A DNA stretch of 64,000 bases, from contig JAEWPC010000071.1 in NCBI GenBank assembly GCA_023460795.1, forward strand, positions 5,941 through 69,940, given 5' to 3'. Shown in pieces: positions 26,294-36,461 of this stretch (the stretch's first letter is position 1; each line of letters starts with the position of its first letter). Source of the stretch: Bacillota bacterium. GTDB lineage: Bacteria; Bacillota; Bacilli; Paenibacillales; Paenibacillaceae. The notes beneath the pieces were generated by a model. It was not told the DNA's origin. It saw nothing but the letters and a program-made list of their open reading frames with translations, and made no database searches. The translations under genes and the position numbers were made by a program.

Positions 26294-29101
26294 TTAGCGG
26301 CCGAAGCGGAACCAGCCAAGCTTGGCACTGCCTTGAATGACGAGGTATACGCTTCGGTTGCCGGCATGAGGCTCGATCGCGGACGTCGCCGTCTGCCATC
26401 CGCCGGTTGCCTGCAGCTTGCAGCCGCCGACGAGAGGGCCGTCCGGCGAATCGAACCTAACCTCGACGGAAGCGTCTCCGGCGCTGGAAGCGCGAAGCTC
26501 GAAGAACCGGATATCATCATGGAGTACAACATCATCGAACCGGATCCATGCGCCATCGGCGGCAGCGGCAACGCTGTCGCCGCCTTCCGTATTCTCGGCC
26601 ATATAGACGTTGCTGTAGTCGTCGTAATTCGCTGCTCGCGTCACGCGGCATAGATCTCTCGGCGGAATCGTCTCGCCTTGAATGGAGATCGTGCTTTCGA
26701 GTCGGATATCTCCCGAAGAAGAACCTGCCATGAACGCGTATTCGCCGGTTTCTAGACACATCTTGTCGCGGGTGACGTCCCAGAACGCAAGCTCGGTGAC
26801 GGGAACTTCGAACCGCACGTCAGCGGAGCTGCCGGCAGCGATGTTCACGCGTTTGAAGCCTTGCAGCTGCTTGAGCGGACGCTTAACGCGCGAAGTTAAG
26901 GCGCGAGTATACAGCTGGACGACTTCCTCGCCATCCGCTTGGCTGGTGTTCGTCACGTGAAGACTGACCCATACCCGATCACCGGCAAGCTCCACGTTCA
27001 GCTTCTCGTATTCGAACCGGGCGTAGCTGAGACCGTGTCCGAATGGATATAACGGCGCGCCGGCAAAATATTGGTAAGTGCGCTCGCTCTTAATAATGTC
27101 GTAATCCATGAAGTCGCCGAGCTGGTCGACGGACTTATACCAAGTCATATTCACGCGTCCGGCCGGATTGTAGTCGCCGAACAGCACGTCTGCCAGCGCG
27201 TTGCCGAGCTCTTGGCCCGCATGCGAAGCGTAGACGATCGCGGGGATGTTGTCCTGCACCCACGGAATCGCGAAAGGATAGCTGCCGACGATGACGACGA
27301 TCGTGTTCGGATTGGCTTTGTACACTTCTTGAATGAGCTTCTCTTGGTATGCCGCTAACGTAAGATCCGGACGATCCATCGTCTCCTTGCCGTTAATCAG
27401 CGGGTGGTTGCCGACGAAGACGATAGCCGTCTCCGCTTCGCGGGCTGCTTGAATCGCTTCTTGCAAGCCGTCGGTCGCTTTCTCTACGGAGAATGATGCG
27501 GCAGCATCGTCGGAACCGTCGCGAACCGCAAGCGCGCCGGATTCGGCGTCCAGCGTAACCGGACGGTTGTTCCAGGTCGCGAAGCGAACCGTATCGCCGA
27601 CGGCCTTCCGCATATGGAACACTTCCTTCGTGAACCATTCCCAGATGTGCTTGGAGGATGCCGTCACCCGGCGGTCGTCGGTCGTCAGGTAAAGCCCGTT
27701 CGCCTCGGCGACGAACGTATGGCTGTCCCAGCCCCAATCCGTCGCTTCGAATACGTCGGCTTCGTCCGCGGAAGCTTCCGTGGCTGCCAGCGCCGGCGTC
27801 TCGTCTTTCGTCAGGCGTACATAACGTCCGGTAGCCTCCGATTTGAGCTTGATCCGGTCGTTGCCGCTGGCGAACGCAACCGATTGCGGATTGCCGCCGA
27901 GCTTGGCGATAATCCCGTCGAGCGGCGTAACCAAATAAGGCAGCGAGCCGCTGTACCAATCGCGGTAGACGATGCCGCCGAGCGGTCCGATGACCGCTGC
28001 TTTGCTCAGCTTATTCGCTTGAAGCGGGAGGATGCCGTCGTTCTTGAGGAGTACGATGCTCTTGCGCACCGCTTCGCGAGAGAGAGCGGCATGCTCGGGC
28101 TTCATAATGACCGACTCGTCGATCGAAGCATACGGATTTAACTCGGCCGGATCGAACTCGCCGAGGCGGAAGCGGACGCGAAACGTATTGCGCAGCGCGT
28201 TGTCCAGGTCGTTCTCCGTCAGCAGTCCTTCCGCGAGGGCGTCTTGGATCGCCGCTTTGGACACCGGATGATCGTCGGTAATGCTGTCTACGCCGGCTTT
28301 AATCGTTCTTGCAACGGCTTCTTTATACGTCTTCGCGTACTTATGGTCTTTGACGGTGCCGAGCACGTCGCCCGCGTCGCTGACGACGAAGCCGTTCATG
28401 CCCCATTCGCGCTTCACGATATCGTTGACGTCTGGGTTTAGGTTGGCCGGGACGCCGTTCACGGAATTGTACGCGGTCATCATCGACAGCGCTCCGCCTT
28501 CCTTGAACGGGATTTCAAACGCTTTCAAATAATACTCGCGTTTATTGCGCGGATCGAGGCTCACCGAACATTCGCCGCGATCAACCTCGTTGTTGTTGCC
28601 GATGAAGTGCTTGAGCGAAGCGACCGCTTTCACGTAGAAGGGATGATCGCCCTGAAGGCCTTGGATAAGCGCGGACGCCAATTTCCCGGCAAGATGGGGA
28701 TCTTCGCCGTAAGCTTCCTCGGTTCTTCCCCAGCGAGGGTCGCGTTCCATATCGACGGTAGGCGCCCATAGCGTGAGGCCGTTAAGCTCGGGTTTCTTGG
28801 CGTAGAAGCCGCGGGCTTCGTCGCCGATCACGTCGCCGATCCGTCTCATCAGCTCGGCATCCCAAGTGCAAGCGAGACCGATCGGCTGCGGGAACGTCGT
28901 CGCTTCGCCGAGCCAAGCCATGCCGTGAGCGGCTTCGGTGCCGTGCTTGTACGCTTTGACGCCTAGACGGGCGACTTCGTCTTGATACTGGCACATCAGA
29001 TTGATTTTCTCGTCTAAAGTGAATCGATTAACCAAATCGTTGACCCGCTGCTCGAGCGGGAGATTCGGGTTCCGGAAGGGATAGGGCCGTGCTTCTGTCA
29101 T
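26294..29101 (-). CDS. GH3 beta-glycosidase with inserted domain and C-terminal CBM6-like module
   Basis: 935-residue exo-glycosidase without signal peptide, so probably cytoplasmic. Family 3 motifs are MERDPRWGR (118-126), KHFIGNN (164-170) and the nucleophile Asp242 in FVVSDAGD. The second GH3 domain begins after a break and contains AIVFVGNH and FGHGLSYARF. Between them a stretch of about 150 residues (LKSEATGRYVRLTKDE onward) resembles a fascin-like or trefoil insert. The C-terminus has a fibronectin-III-like domain and a CBM6-like module. ATG at 29101 is chosen for AAGGAG nine bases upstream. Substrate may be beta-glucosides or beta-xylosides of hemicellulose. Confidence 0.85.
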   Translation of the reverse strand: MTEARPYPFRNPNLPLEQRVNDLVNRFTLDEKINLMCQYQDEVARLGVKAYKHGTEAAHGMAWLGEATTFPQPIGLACTWDAELMRRIGDVIGDEARGFYAKKPELNGLTLWAPTVDMERDPRWGRTEEAYGEDPHLAGKLASALIQGLQGDHPFYVKAVASLKHFIGNNNEVDRGECSVSLDPRNKREYYLKAFEIPFKEGGALSMMTAYNSVNGVPANLNPDVNDIVKREWGMNGFVVSDAGDVLGTVKDHKYAKTYKEAVARTIKAGVDSITDDHPVSKAAIQDALAEGLLTENDLDNALRNTFRVRFRLGEFDPAELNPYASIDESVIMKPEHAALSREAVRKSIVLLKNDGILPLQANKLSKAAVIGPLGGIVYRDWYSGSLPYLVTPLDGIIAKLGGNPQSVAFASGNDRIKLKSEATGRYVRLTKDETPALAATEASADEADVFEATDWGWDSHTFVAEANGLYLTTDDRRVTASSKHIWEWFTKEVFHMRKAVGDTVRFATWNNRPVTLDAESGALAVRDGSDDAAASFSVEKATDGLQEAIQAAREAETAIVFVGNHPLINGKETMDRPDLTLAAYQEKLIQEVYKANPNTIVVIVGSYPFAIPWVQDNIPAIVYASHAGQELGNALADVLFGDYNPAGRVNMTWYKSVDQLGDFMDYDIIKSERTYQYFAGAPLYPFGHGLSYARFEYEKLNVELAGDRVWVSLHVTNTSQADGEEVVQLYTRALTSRVKRPLKQLQGFKRVNIAAGSSADVRFEVPVTELAFWDVTRDKMCLETGEYAFMAGSSSGDIRLESTISIQGETIPPRDLCRVTRAANYDDYSNVYMAENTEGGDSVAAAADGAWIRFDDVVLHDDIRFFELRASSAGDASVEVRFDSPDGPLVGGCKLQATGGWQTATSAIEPHAGNRSVYLVIQGSAKLGWFRFGR

Positions 29102-29225
29102 TCCATTCAGCTCCTTATGAGGTAGGTTTGGAAGAGTGTAACATAACCGCCCGTACCATGATACCCGATTTATTGGCCATAAAATCCATGCACAATTAGA
29201 CCTGTCCCGAAGGGAGGCGCCAGCC

Positions 29226-31019
29226 GTGTTCCGACTTATGCCGCAAGCCTTCAACAACGTGAAATTAAGGACGAAGCTGATCGTATCGTTCGTCGCGGTC
29301 GTGTTCCTGCCCGTTCTGATCGTCGGCATCTTCCTGACTCGCGAATTGCGCGCCATGACGCTCGACAACGCGATCGATCAGACGTACACGAACGTTCAGC
29401 GCGTCAAAGCGCGAACCGCCGAGCTGATCAACGTCCTGTACGACAGCGCGTACCGAATCGCGAACAATGAGAAGCTGGAGACCGTGACGAACCGCCGCTA
29501 CGACTCGACCTACGAGGTCGTAAAAGCATACCGGGAATTCACGGATTTCAACGAGGAGCGCCGCTTGTACGCGGAGATCGATAACATTCGCCTGTACGTC
29601 GATAACGGAACGCTGCTCAACAACTGGGAATTCATTCAGCCTAACGCGGAGATCCAACATGCGGATTGGTACATGAACGCGTTCAAATACTTCGGCAACA
29701 CCGTGAATTGGTATTACTTGAGGGATGAGCGGGACAATCGCAATTACTTAAGCCTCGTGCGCAAAGTCGCATTCCCGGATTACGCGTCGAGCGGCGTGCT
29801 CGTCATGAACGTGAACATGGCGATGCTGACCTCGATCTTGAGGCAGGAATCGTTCGATACGATGATCGTGGACGAGAGCGGTACGATCGTCGCCGCCAAC
29901 CGCACGGATTTAGCCGGCAAAACGCTGTCGGACATCGATCTGGATCCGAACGTCATGACCGCGAAAGGAAATATGTTCGAGACGGACGTGGAGGGCGTAA
30001 CGTCACGTGTCTTCGTAGAGCCTTTCGTACCGGAATCGAGCGCTAACGCGCTGCGGATCATATCGGTATTTTCCATCGACAATATCGTGAAAGACGCGAA
30101 CCGGATCAACCATTTGGCGCTGACCGTCATCACGGCAAGCTTATTGATCGCCATCGTTCTCGTGTTCGGGGTATCGACGATCCTAACGAAACGAATGCTT
30201 AGGCTGAGCAAGCACATTTCGAAAGTCGCGACGGGCAATCTGGACATCTCGATCGATATCGACGGCAAGGACGAGATCGGACAGCTGTCCCGCCAGTTCA
30301 ACGCGATGGTGTCCAGCATTAACGGGCTCGTCGCCGAAGTACAAGAATCCAACAGACAGAAAAACCTGCTGGAGTCGAAGCAGAGCGAAATCAAGCTGAA
30401 GATGATGGCGAGCCAGATGAATCCCCATTTTCTATATAACGCGCTGGAATCGATCCGGATGAAAGCGCACCTGAAGGGCGAGAAAGATATCGCTCAGGTC
30501 GTCCGTTTGCTGGGGAAGCTCATGCGCAAAAATCTGGAGGTCGGCCAAGGCCAATCGAGTCTGGCCGACGAGATCGACATCGTGCGCTGTTATTTGGACA
30601 TTCAGAAATTCAGATACGAGGATCGTCTGTCCTACGAGCTGCACGTCGATCCGAGCTTGACCCGGATGCCGATACCGCCGCTCATCATTCAGCCGCTCGT
30701 CGAGAATGCGGTCATCCACGGCTTGGAAGACAAGCTGGATAAAGGCAAGGTCGAGGTTCGCGTGAGTAAAGCCGGCGGAGTCATGGTCGTCGAAGTCAGC
30801 GACGACGGAGTCGGCCTAACGCCGGACAAGCTATCGGATCTGAAGAGGAAGCTCAGCGATACGGAAGACGGCGGCAACCACCGAATCGGCCTGCACAACG
30901 TAAATATGCGGATTATTCTATCGTACGGTCCGGAGCACGGTCTCAAGTTCGACAGCAAGCCGGGAGTCGGAACGCGCGTCTCTTTCACGATACCGATCAA
31001 GGAGGATGTCTATGTATAA
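29226..31019 (+). CDS. YesM-family sensor histidine kinase
   Basis: 597-residue membrane kinase. One transmembrane helix lies near residues 19-39, followed by an extracytoplasmic Cache-like sensor (about 45-285), a second helix (about 295-317), a HAMP domain, and a His_kinase/HATPase unit. Phosphoacceptor His401 lies in MNPHFLYNALESIR; the ATP site has PLVENAVIHG and DDGVG. GTG at 29226 has AGGGAGG eight bases upstream. It overlaps the next gene by eight bases, so it works with that YesN-type regulator, most likely controlling the adjacent sugar transporter. Confidence 0.9.
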   Translation: MFRLMPQAFNNVKLRTKLIVSFVAVVFLPVLIVGIFLTRELRAMTLDNAIDQTYTNVQRVKARTAELINVLYDSAYRIANNEKLETVTNRRYDSTYEVVKAYREFTDFNEERRLYAEIDNIRLYVDNGTLLNNWEFIQPNAEIQHADWYMNAFKYFGNTVNWYYLRDERDNRNYLSLVRKVAFPDYASSGVLVMNVNMAMLTSILRQESFDTMIVDESGTIVAANRTDLAGKTLSDIDLDPNVMTAKGNMFETDVEGVTSRVFVEPFVPESSANALRIISVFSIDNIVKDANRINHLALTVITASLLIAIVLVFGVSTILTKRMLRLSKHISKVATGNLDISIDIDGKDEIGQLSRQFNAMVSSINGLVAEVQESNRQKNLLESKQSEIKLKMMASQMNPHFLYNALESIRMKAHLKGEKDIAQVVRLLGKLMRKNLEVGQGQSSLADEIDIVRCYLDIQKFRYEDRLSYELHVDPSLTRMPIPPLIIQPLVENAVIHGLEDKLDKGKVEVRVSKAGGVMVVEVSDDGVGLTPDKLSDLKRKLSDTEDGGNHRIGLHNVNMRIILSYGPEHGLKFDSKPGVGTRVSFTIPIKEDVYV

Positions 31020-32541
31020 AGTACTGATCGTCGATGACGAACCGCGGATTAGAGACGGGCTAGCTACGCTTATCGAATGGGACGAGCTCGGTTTCGTCGT
31101 CGTGGATAAGGCTGCGAACGGAATCGATGCATTGAACAAATACAAGCGTCTGGAGCCCGATCTCATCATCGCGGATATTCGAATGCCGGAGATGAGCGGG
31201 CTAGAGCTCGTGAGAACGATTCGCTCGGCCGGCGGCACGATGCATGTGCTCATCTTGAGCGGTTATGCGGATTTCGAATACGCGAAGCAAGCGATGACGT
31301 TAAGAATCGACGGTTACTTGCTGAAGCCGGTCGACGAGGACGAGCTCATCGAATATCTAGTGAAGCTGCGAAAAGAACTGGATCAAGAATACGAATACAA
31401 GCGGTTGGCGGACCAAGATCGGGGAACGAGTACCGAGGCGGCTATTCTGGCGATGCTCTCGGAAGAAGGCGCGAGACTCGATCAGCCGCAGGCGATCCGC
31501 GAATGGGACGCGTTCGAGGTCGTGCTGATCAGGCCGCACGGGCTCGTTACGGAAGAAGCCATGGCCTATGCGCAGATCCGCAAAAACTTAGAAGAGAAGT
31601 TCGAACCGACGGGGCGAGGCATCGTCTTCTCCATAGAGCCTTATATCGGATTGCTGCTGCCCGGGGGCACGCACGAAGAATGGAGCCGGCGTCTGCTGCA
31701 TCAAGACGTCATGGCGGCATGCGCCGAGCATGCGAACGATTTCACGGCGTCAGCGGGCCGTCCCGTAACCGACTGGACGGAGCTGAGAAGCTCTTACGTC
31801 TCCGCGCTGGATCTCATGAGGCGCCGCTTCTTCCTGGACAGCGAGACGATCGCCACTGCCGAATCGGATACGTCATTCGTTCCGAATGCCCAAGAGGGCA
31901 TGAACGTACATGCTTGGGACGGAGAAGCGGTCGCGCAGAAGCTGTATCTAGCGCTAGATATCGGAAGCCGCGAATCGATCGAACAGCTGGCCTGGGAGAC
32001 GGCGAAGGCGTTGATCGGGCGCGGTAGCGGAGAGACCGAGTTCAAATCCGAGTTCGTGCAGCTGCTGTCGGTCGTGCTCGACAAGCTTTCCTCCGGCCGC
32101 CCGGAATTCAATACCCGGGAGTACCGGGCAAGGCTGCTGGACTTATATGCGGAACTTCGTTACCGTTCTTTCCTACATCGAATCGTCGGCATTCTCGTCG
32201 ATATCGCCGGGTCGATCGACAGCTCGTCCAGCCGTTCGCAAATCGCCCGCATGATCGACTTGATCCAGCGCAACTACAGCGAAAACCTGAAGCTGGAGAA
32301 ACTCGCGGAGCTGTTCAATTACAATAGCGCCTACCTAGGGAAGCTGTTCAAGAGCGAGACTGGCGAGCATTTCAACACCTATTTGGACAAAGTCCGGATC
32401 GAGCATGCCAAGGCGCTATTGGAGCAGGGGATGAAGGTATATCAAGTCGCGGACAAGGTCGGTTACGCGAACGTCGACTATTTTCATGCGAAATTCCGTA
32501 AATACGAAGGCGTATCCCCGTCCGCATACAAGAAAAAATAA
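31012..32541 (+). CDS. YesN-family response regulator (receiver plus AraC HTH)
   Basis: 509-residue regulator. The receiver has VDDEP and phosphoacceptor Asp55 in IIADIRMPEMSG. A long middle region of about 270 residues follows, then an AraC-type double HTH at the C-terminus (LEKLAELFNYNSAYLGKLF and VADKVGYANVDYFHAKFRK). ATG at 31012 is used because GGAGG at 31001-31005 touches the ATG at 31006. It overlaps the kinase gene. The sugar ABC genes begin 165 bases downstream, which is the usual target arrangement for this pair. Confidence 0.9.
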   Translation: MYKVLIVDDEPRIRDGLATLIEWDELGFVVVDKAANGIDALNKYKRLEPDLIIADIRMPEMSGLELVRTIRSAGGTMHVLILSGYADFEYAKQAMTLRIDGYLLKPVDEDELIEYLVKLRKELDQEYEYKRLADQDRGTSTEAAILAMLSEEGARLDQPQAIREWDAFEVVLIRPHGLVTEEAMAYAQIRKNLEEKFEPTGRGIVFSIEPYIGLLLPGGTHEEWSRRLLHQDVMAACAEHANDFTASAGRPVTDWTELRSSYVSALDLMRRRFFLDSETIATAESDTSFVPNAQEGMNVHAWDGEAVAQKLYLALDIGSRESIEQLAWETAKALIGRGSGETEFKSEFVQLLSVVLDKLSSGRPEFNTREYRARLLDLYAELRYRSFLHRIVGILVDIAGSIDSSSSRSQIARMIDLIQRNYSENLKLEKLAELFNYNSAYLGKLFKSETGEHFNTYLDKVRIEHAKALLEQGMKVYQVADKVGYANVDYFHAKFRKYEGVSPSAYKKK

Positions 32542-32587
32542 AGCTTCATGGACGAGAGGGTGCGGTTATGGCCACAATGCCGCTAGC

Positions 32588-32616
32588 TTGAATCCGCTTA
32601 CACTAATTTTTATATG
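32588..32616 (+). promoter_or_regulatory. Promoter of the sugar ABC transporter operon
   Basis: TTGAAT (32588-32593) and TATATG (32611-32616) with a 17-base spacer, about 90 bases upstream of the first permease. Confidence 0.45.
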
Positions 32617-32706
32617 ATTTTGCGTCCAATCCTTCGGGTAGTTCCCGCGTTCGGCATGGGCTAACATTAAGGCATGCAGCAAAGGCAACACAGCAGGAGG
32701 GATCAA

Positions 32707-33663
32707 ATGAAAGCGATCACAATTGACGGAGAACGGCAAGTACGCCGGGATAAGGGCCAGTTCTGGAGAACGTTCCTGCGCAACAAGTACTTGTGGGCGA
32801 TGTCGCTGCCGTTCGTCTTGTGGGTATTCGTGTTCAGCTACTATCCGTTATGGGGCTGGACGATGGCTTTTCAGAAGTACAAGCCCGCGTTATCGTTCGG
32901 CGAGCAGAAGTGGGTAGGCTTCGACCATTTCAAGACGCTGTTCCATGACGATACGTTCTATCAAGTGCTTCGCAACACGCTCGCCATGAGTTTCATGGGC
33001 ATTATAGCCGGATTCCTTGTGCCGATCATCTTCGCGATCATGCTCAATGAAATCAAAAGCATGGCATTCAAGCGCGTCGCGCAAACGGTTTCTTACTTGC
33101 CCCACTTCGTATCGTGGGTCGTCGTCGCGGGTCTCGTGACGAAGATGCTCTCGACCGATCACGGCGCGGTCAACGATTTCCTGATGTGGCTCGGCGTCAT
33201 TAACGAACCGATTCAGTTCATGGCTAAAGGCGAGCTGTTCTGGGGTATCGTTACGGTGTCCGACGTGTGGAAGGAAATGGGATGGAACACGATCATCTAC
33301 CTGGCGGCGATCGCGGGTATCGGACCGGAGCTGTACGAAGCGGCCAAAGTGGACGGCGCGAGCCGGCTCAGACAAATCTGGCACATCACGTTGCCGGGTA
33401 TCCGCACGACGATCGTCATCTTGCTGATCATGTCGATCGGCCACTTGATCCAAATCGGCTTCGAGAAACAATTCCTGCTCGGCAACAACCTCGTCAGAGA
33501 TTATTCGCAAGTGCTCGACCTATACTCGCTTGAGTACGGTTTGCAGATGAGCCGTTACTCGTTCGGTACGGCGATTAATATCTTTAACTCCGTCGTCAGC
33601 ATCATCCTGTTGTTCGCGGCGAACGGTCTGTTCAAACGCATTACGAAAGAAAGCATCATGTAA
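32707..33663 (+). CDS. Sugar ABC transporter permease, LplB/YteP type
   Basis: 318-residue inner-membrane permease with six hydrophobic segments. It has the CUT1 permease signature EAAKVDGASRLRQIWHITLPG near residue 215, which contacts the ATPase. The ATG at 32707 has AGGAGG six bases upstream; the longer frame has none. It is followed after 14 bases by the second permease. No ATPase is encoded here, so a shared MsmX-type ATPase elsewhere is expected. Neighbouring glycosidases suggest hemicellulose oligosaccharide import. Confidence 0.9.
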   Translation: MKAITIDGERQVRRDKGQFWRTFLRNKYLWAMSLPFVLWVFVFSYYPLWGWTMAFQKYKPALSFGEQKWVGFDHFKTLFHDDTFYQVLRNTLAMSFMGIIAGFLVPIIFAIMLNEIKSMAFKRVAQTVSYLPHFVSWVVVAGLVTKMLSTDHGAVNDFLMWLGVINEPIQFMAKGELFWGIVTVSDVWKEMGWNTIIYLAAIAGIGPELYEAAKVDGASRLRQIWHITLPGIRTTIVILLIMSIGHLIQIGFEKQFLLGNNLVRDYSQVLDLYSLEYGLQMSRYSFGTAINIFNSVVSIILLFAANGLFKRITKESIM

Positions 33664-33677
33664 GGAGGCGTGCCGAT

Positions 33678-34586
33678 ATGTCAACGAAGAAAACCCTGAT
33701 GGGCACGCCGATGTCGGACCGGATATTCAACTTCGTCGTTTACGTCTTCGTTATCGGCGTAATGATCGTGACGTTGTACCCGTTCCTGAACGTGCTCGCG
33801 CTATCTTTCAACGATTCCATCGACAGCGTGCGCGGCGGGATTACGATCTACCCTCGCGAATTTACGCTTCGAAACTACGATCTTATTTTCTCGTTCTCGA
33901 GTCTACTGACCGGCTTCAAAATATCCGTGCTGCGAACGGTTATCGGCACGATCGTCGGTCTGATCAGCGCATCGATGCTGGCTTACACGCTGAGCCGTCC
34001 GGATTTCCAGGGCCGCAGATTCGTGTCCGTGTATCTCGCGCTTACGATGTACGTCTCGGGCGGTCTCATCCCGTTCTACTTCCTGATTAAGGATCTGCAC
34101 ATGATGAACACCTTCGCGGTGTACATTATCCCGGGTCTGGTAAGCGCGTTCAACGTATTCATCATCCGTTCGTTCATGGATACGATTCCGTACGCCCTGC
34201 AAGAGTCGGCCAAGCTGGACGGCGCCAACGACTTCACGATTTACTGGCGGATCATCCTGCCGATGTCGAAGCCGGCGCTGGCGACGATCGCGCTGTTCTT
34301 GGCGGTCGGACAATGGAACGCTTGGTTCGATACGTACTTGTACAACGGTTCCAACGAATCTCTCACGACGCTGCAATTCGAGCTTATGAAAGTGCTGCAG
34401 AGCACGACGTCCGGCAACAACGCGGATATTCATAATCCGAACCTCACGCAGGTCATGTCCACGGTATCGCCGGAGTCGGTGAAGATGGCGATTACAATCG
34501 TCGTCACGCTGCCGATCCTGCTCGTGTACCCGTTCCTTCAACGCTACTTCGTGAAGGGCATGACGCTTGGCGCCGTCAAAGGTTAA
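33678..34586 (+). CDS. Sugar ABC transporter permease, LplC/YtcP type
   Basis: 302-residue partner permease with six hydrophobic segments and the matching EAA loop (ESAKLDGANDFTIYWRIILP). AAGGAGG at 33662-33668 precedes the ATG, and the gene is 14 bases behind the first permease. It completes the membrane channel of the importer together with the solute-binding lipoprotein gene 88 bases downstream. Confidence 0.9.
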   Translation: MSTKKTLMGTPMSDRIFNFVVYVFVIGVMIVTLYPFLNVLALSFNDSIDSVRGGITIYPREFTLRNYDLIFSFSSLLTGFKISVLRTVIGTIVGLISASMLAYTLSRPDFQGRRFVSVYLALTMYVSGGLIPFYFLIKDLHMMNTFAVYIIPGLVSAFNVFIIRSFMDTIPYALQESAKLDGANDFTIYWRIILPMSKPALATIALFLAVGQWNAWFDTYLYNGSNESLTTLQFELMKVLQSTTSGNNADIHNPNLTQVMSTVSPESVKMAITIVVTLPILLVYPFLQRYFVKGMTLGAVKG

Positions 34587-34674
34587 TGCCAACCTAGGCG
34601 CTACGAACAACGGTATGAATGGGGCAATCCCGTTTCTACAATATAGCTTCTTACACGATACAGGAGGGTTACAC

Positions 34675-36393
34675 ATGAAACGAGAGATGAAGTGGTCAGG
34701 TCTCGTCCTGACGACGACGTTGTTCGCCGGTCTGCTCGCAGCTTGCGGCAATAACAACGACAATGCGGGCAACGCAAGCCCAAGCGCTTCGGCTAATCCG
34801 TCCGCGACGAGCAGCTCCGAGGAGAACCTCAAGCCGCTGACCATGACGTTCTACAGCGAAGATCCGAATCCGAACTGGGCGAACATGCAAGACGAAGTCG
34901 GTAAAGCGCTCACCGCGAAGACCGGCATCACGCTCGACGCTGAATACGCCGTCGGCGACCCTGTACAGAAGTCTTCCCTGATCGCGGCAAGCGGAGAGTA
35001 TCCGGACCTGATCAGCGCTAAGCAAAGCATCAGCAAATTCGTCGACGCGGGCGCCGTCCTCGACTTGACGGATTTGATCGACCAATACGCTCCTAACATC
35101 AAGAAAGTATTCGAAGGCCAAATGGGCCGCTTGAAATACAGCGAAGACGATCCTGCCATCTATGTTATTCCTTCCTACAGCACGGTAGGCCAACAATACT
35201 TCAACGCAGGCGGCGGTTTTGAACTGCAGCACCGCGTCGTGAAGGAGCTTGGCTATCCGCAAATCAAGACGGTCGCCGACTTCGAGAAAGCGATCAAAGA
35301 TTACTTGAAGCTTCATCCGAAAGACGAGAACGGCAACCCGAACATCGGCTTGTCCCTGAACGCCGACGACTGGCATATGTACATCTCCGTTACGAACCCT
35401 GCGTTCCTGGCGACAGGCGGCGCGGATGACGGCGAGTTCCACATCGACGTCGACACGACGGAAGTCACATACCACTTCCGTCGTCCTGAAGAGAAGGAAT
35501 ACTTCCGCTGGTTGAACCACATGAACGCGGAAGGCTTGCTCGACAAAGAAAGTTTCGTTCAGAAGTACGACCAATACAAAGCGAAAATCGCTACAGGCCG
35601 CGTTCTCGGCTTGATCGACCAAGACTGGGATTACGGCGACGGCGAGAAAGCGCTGAAAGCGGAAGGCAAATTCGAATACGGCTACGGCCACTATCCGGTA
35701 ACGCTGACAGAGGAGTACAAGGAAGCATCGTTCTGGCCAACCGGCTTCATGGCGGGCAACGGCGTGTCGATCTCCAAAGACAACCCGGATCCGGTTCGCG
35801 CGATCAAGTTCCTGGACTACCTCGCTTCCGACGAAGGCCAAGTTCTGATGAACTGGGGTATCGAAGGCAAGCACTACAACGTGGTCGACGGCAAACGCGT
35901 TATTCCTGCAGACGTGAACAACAGCAAAATCAACGATGCTACGAATTTCCAGAAAACTTCGGGCATCGGCAACTACAACCTGCTGTCCGCTCACTACGGC
36001 GACGGCGTGAAAGACCCTACCGGCAACTACTATACGACGAACTTCCCTGAGCAAATCGTAGCCGGCTTCAACGACATCGAGAAAGAAACGCTCGCGGCTT
36101 ACGGCGCGACGACTTGGAGAGACCTGTTCCCGAAAGAAGAAGAGTTCAAAGTTCGTCCTTGGGGCGCATCCTGGAACATTCCGGTTCCGACGGAAAGCGA
36201 ATCCGTCGTCCTCGAGAAGAAGCTGCAGGATATTACGTGGAAACGCATCCCGCAAGCGATCTTGGCAAAACCGGAAGAATTCGATAAAATTTGGGATGAA
36301 TACCAAAAAGAACTCGTCGCGGCTAACGTTGAGAAAGCGGAAGATCTCCGCGAAGAGCTTGTGAAAGCACGCGTTAGAATGTGGAGCGAATAA
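34675..36393 (+). CDS. Sugar ABC transporter solute-binding lipoprotein
   Basis: 572-residue extracellular binding protein. Signal peptide with lipobox LLAAC (Cys24), then an Asn/Ser-rich linker and a large periplasmic-binding fold that begins PLTMTFYSEDPNPNW. It is of the LipO/YtcQ type that accompanies LplB/LplC permeases. ATG at 34675 has AGGAGGGT in place. The gene uses more A/T-ending codons (GCT, CCT, AAA) than its neighbours, as expected for a highly expressed protein. A strong terminator follows, after which the GH95 gene starts. Confidence 0.9.
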   Translation: MKREMKWSGLVLTTTLFAGLLAACGNNNDNAGNASPSASANPSATSSSEENLKPLTMTFYSEDPNPNWANMQDEVGKALTAKTGITLDAEYAVGDPVQKSSLIAASGEYPDLISAKQSISKFVDAGAVLDLTDLIDQYAPNIKKVFEGQMGRLKYSEDDPAIYVIPSYSTVGQQYFNAGGGFELQHRVVKELGYPQIKTVADFEKAIKDYLKLHPKDENGNPNIGLSLNADDWHMYISVTNPAFLATGGADDGEFHIDVDTTEVTYHFRRPEEKEYFRWLNHMNAEGLLDKESFVQKYDQYKAKIATGRVLGLIDQDWDYGDGEKALKAEGKFEYGYGHYPVTLTEEYKEASFWPTGFMAGNGVSISKDNPDPVRAIKFLDYLASDEGQVLMNWGIEGKHYNVVDGKRVIPADVNNSKINDATNFQKTSGIGNYNLLSAHYGDGVKDPTGNYYTTNFPEQIVAGFNDIEKETLAAYGATTWRDLFPKEEEFKVRPWGASWNIPVPTESESVVLEKKLQDITWKRIPQAILAKPEEFDKIWDEYQKELVAANVEKAEDLREELVKARVRMWSE

Positions 36394-36410
36394 TCTAGTT
36401 CGAAATGAAG

Positions 36411-36440
36411 AGAGAGCCCGTCTTACGCGGGCTCTCTTTC
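36411..36440 (+). terminator. Terminator between binding-protein and fucosidase genes
   Basis: AGAGAGCCCG and CGGGCTCTCT form a perfect ten-base stem (36411-36437) followed by TTTC. It may lower, but not abolish, transcription into the GH95 gene 25 bases on. Confidence 0.75.
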
Positions 36441-36461
36441 GCATAGGAGGCGGTACATAAG

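Noticed and set aside
25282..26571. 429-codon open frame opposite alpha-xylosidase and across the GH3 end
   Set aside because: It crosses two well-supported genes and has no recognisable domain.
32542..32706. Riboswitch before the sugar ABC operon
   Set aside because: No conserved riboswitch core or terminator hairpin is visible; only a promoter-like pair is seen.
34696..36444. 582-codon open frame opposite the binding-protein gene
   Set aside because: It is antisense to a clear lipoprotein gene with proper Shine-Dalgarno and signal peptide. The reverse reading is Arg/Val/Phe-rich and family-less.
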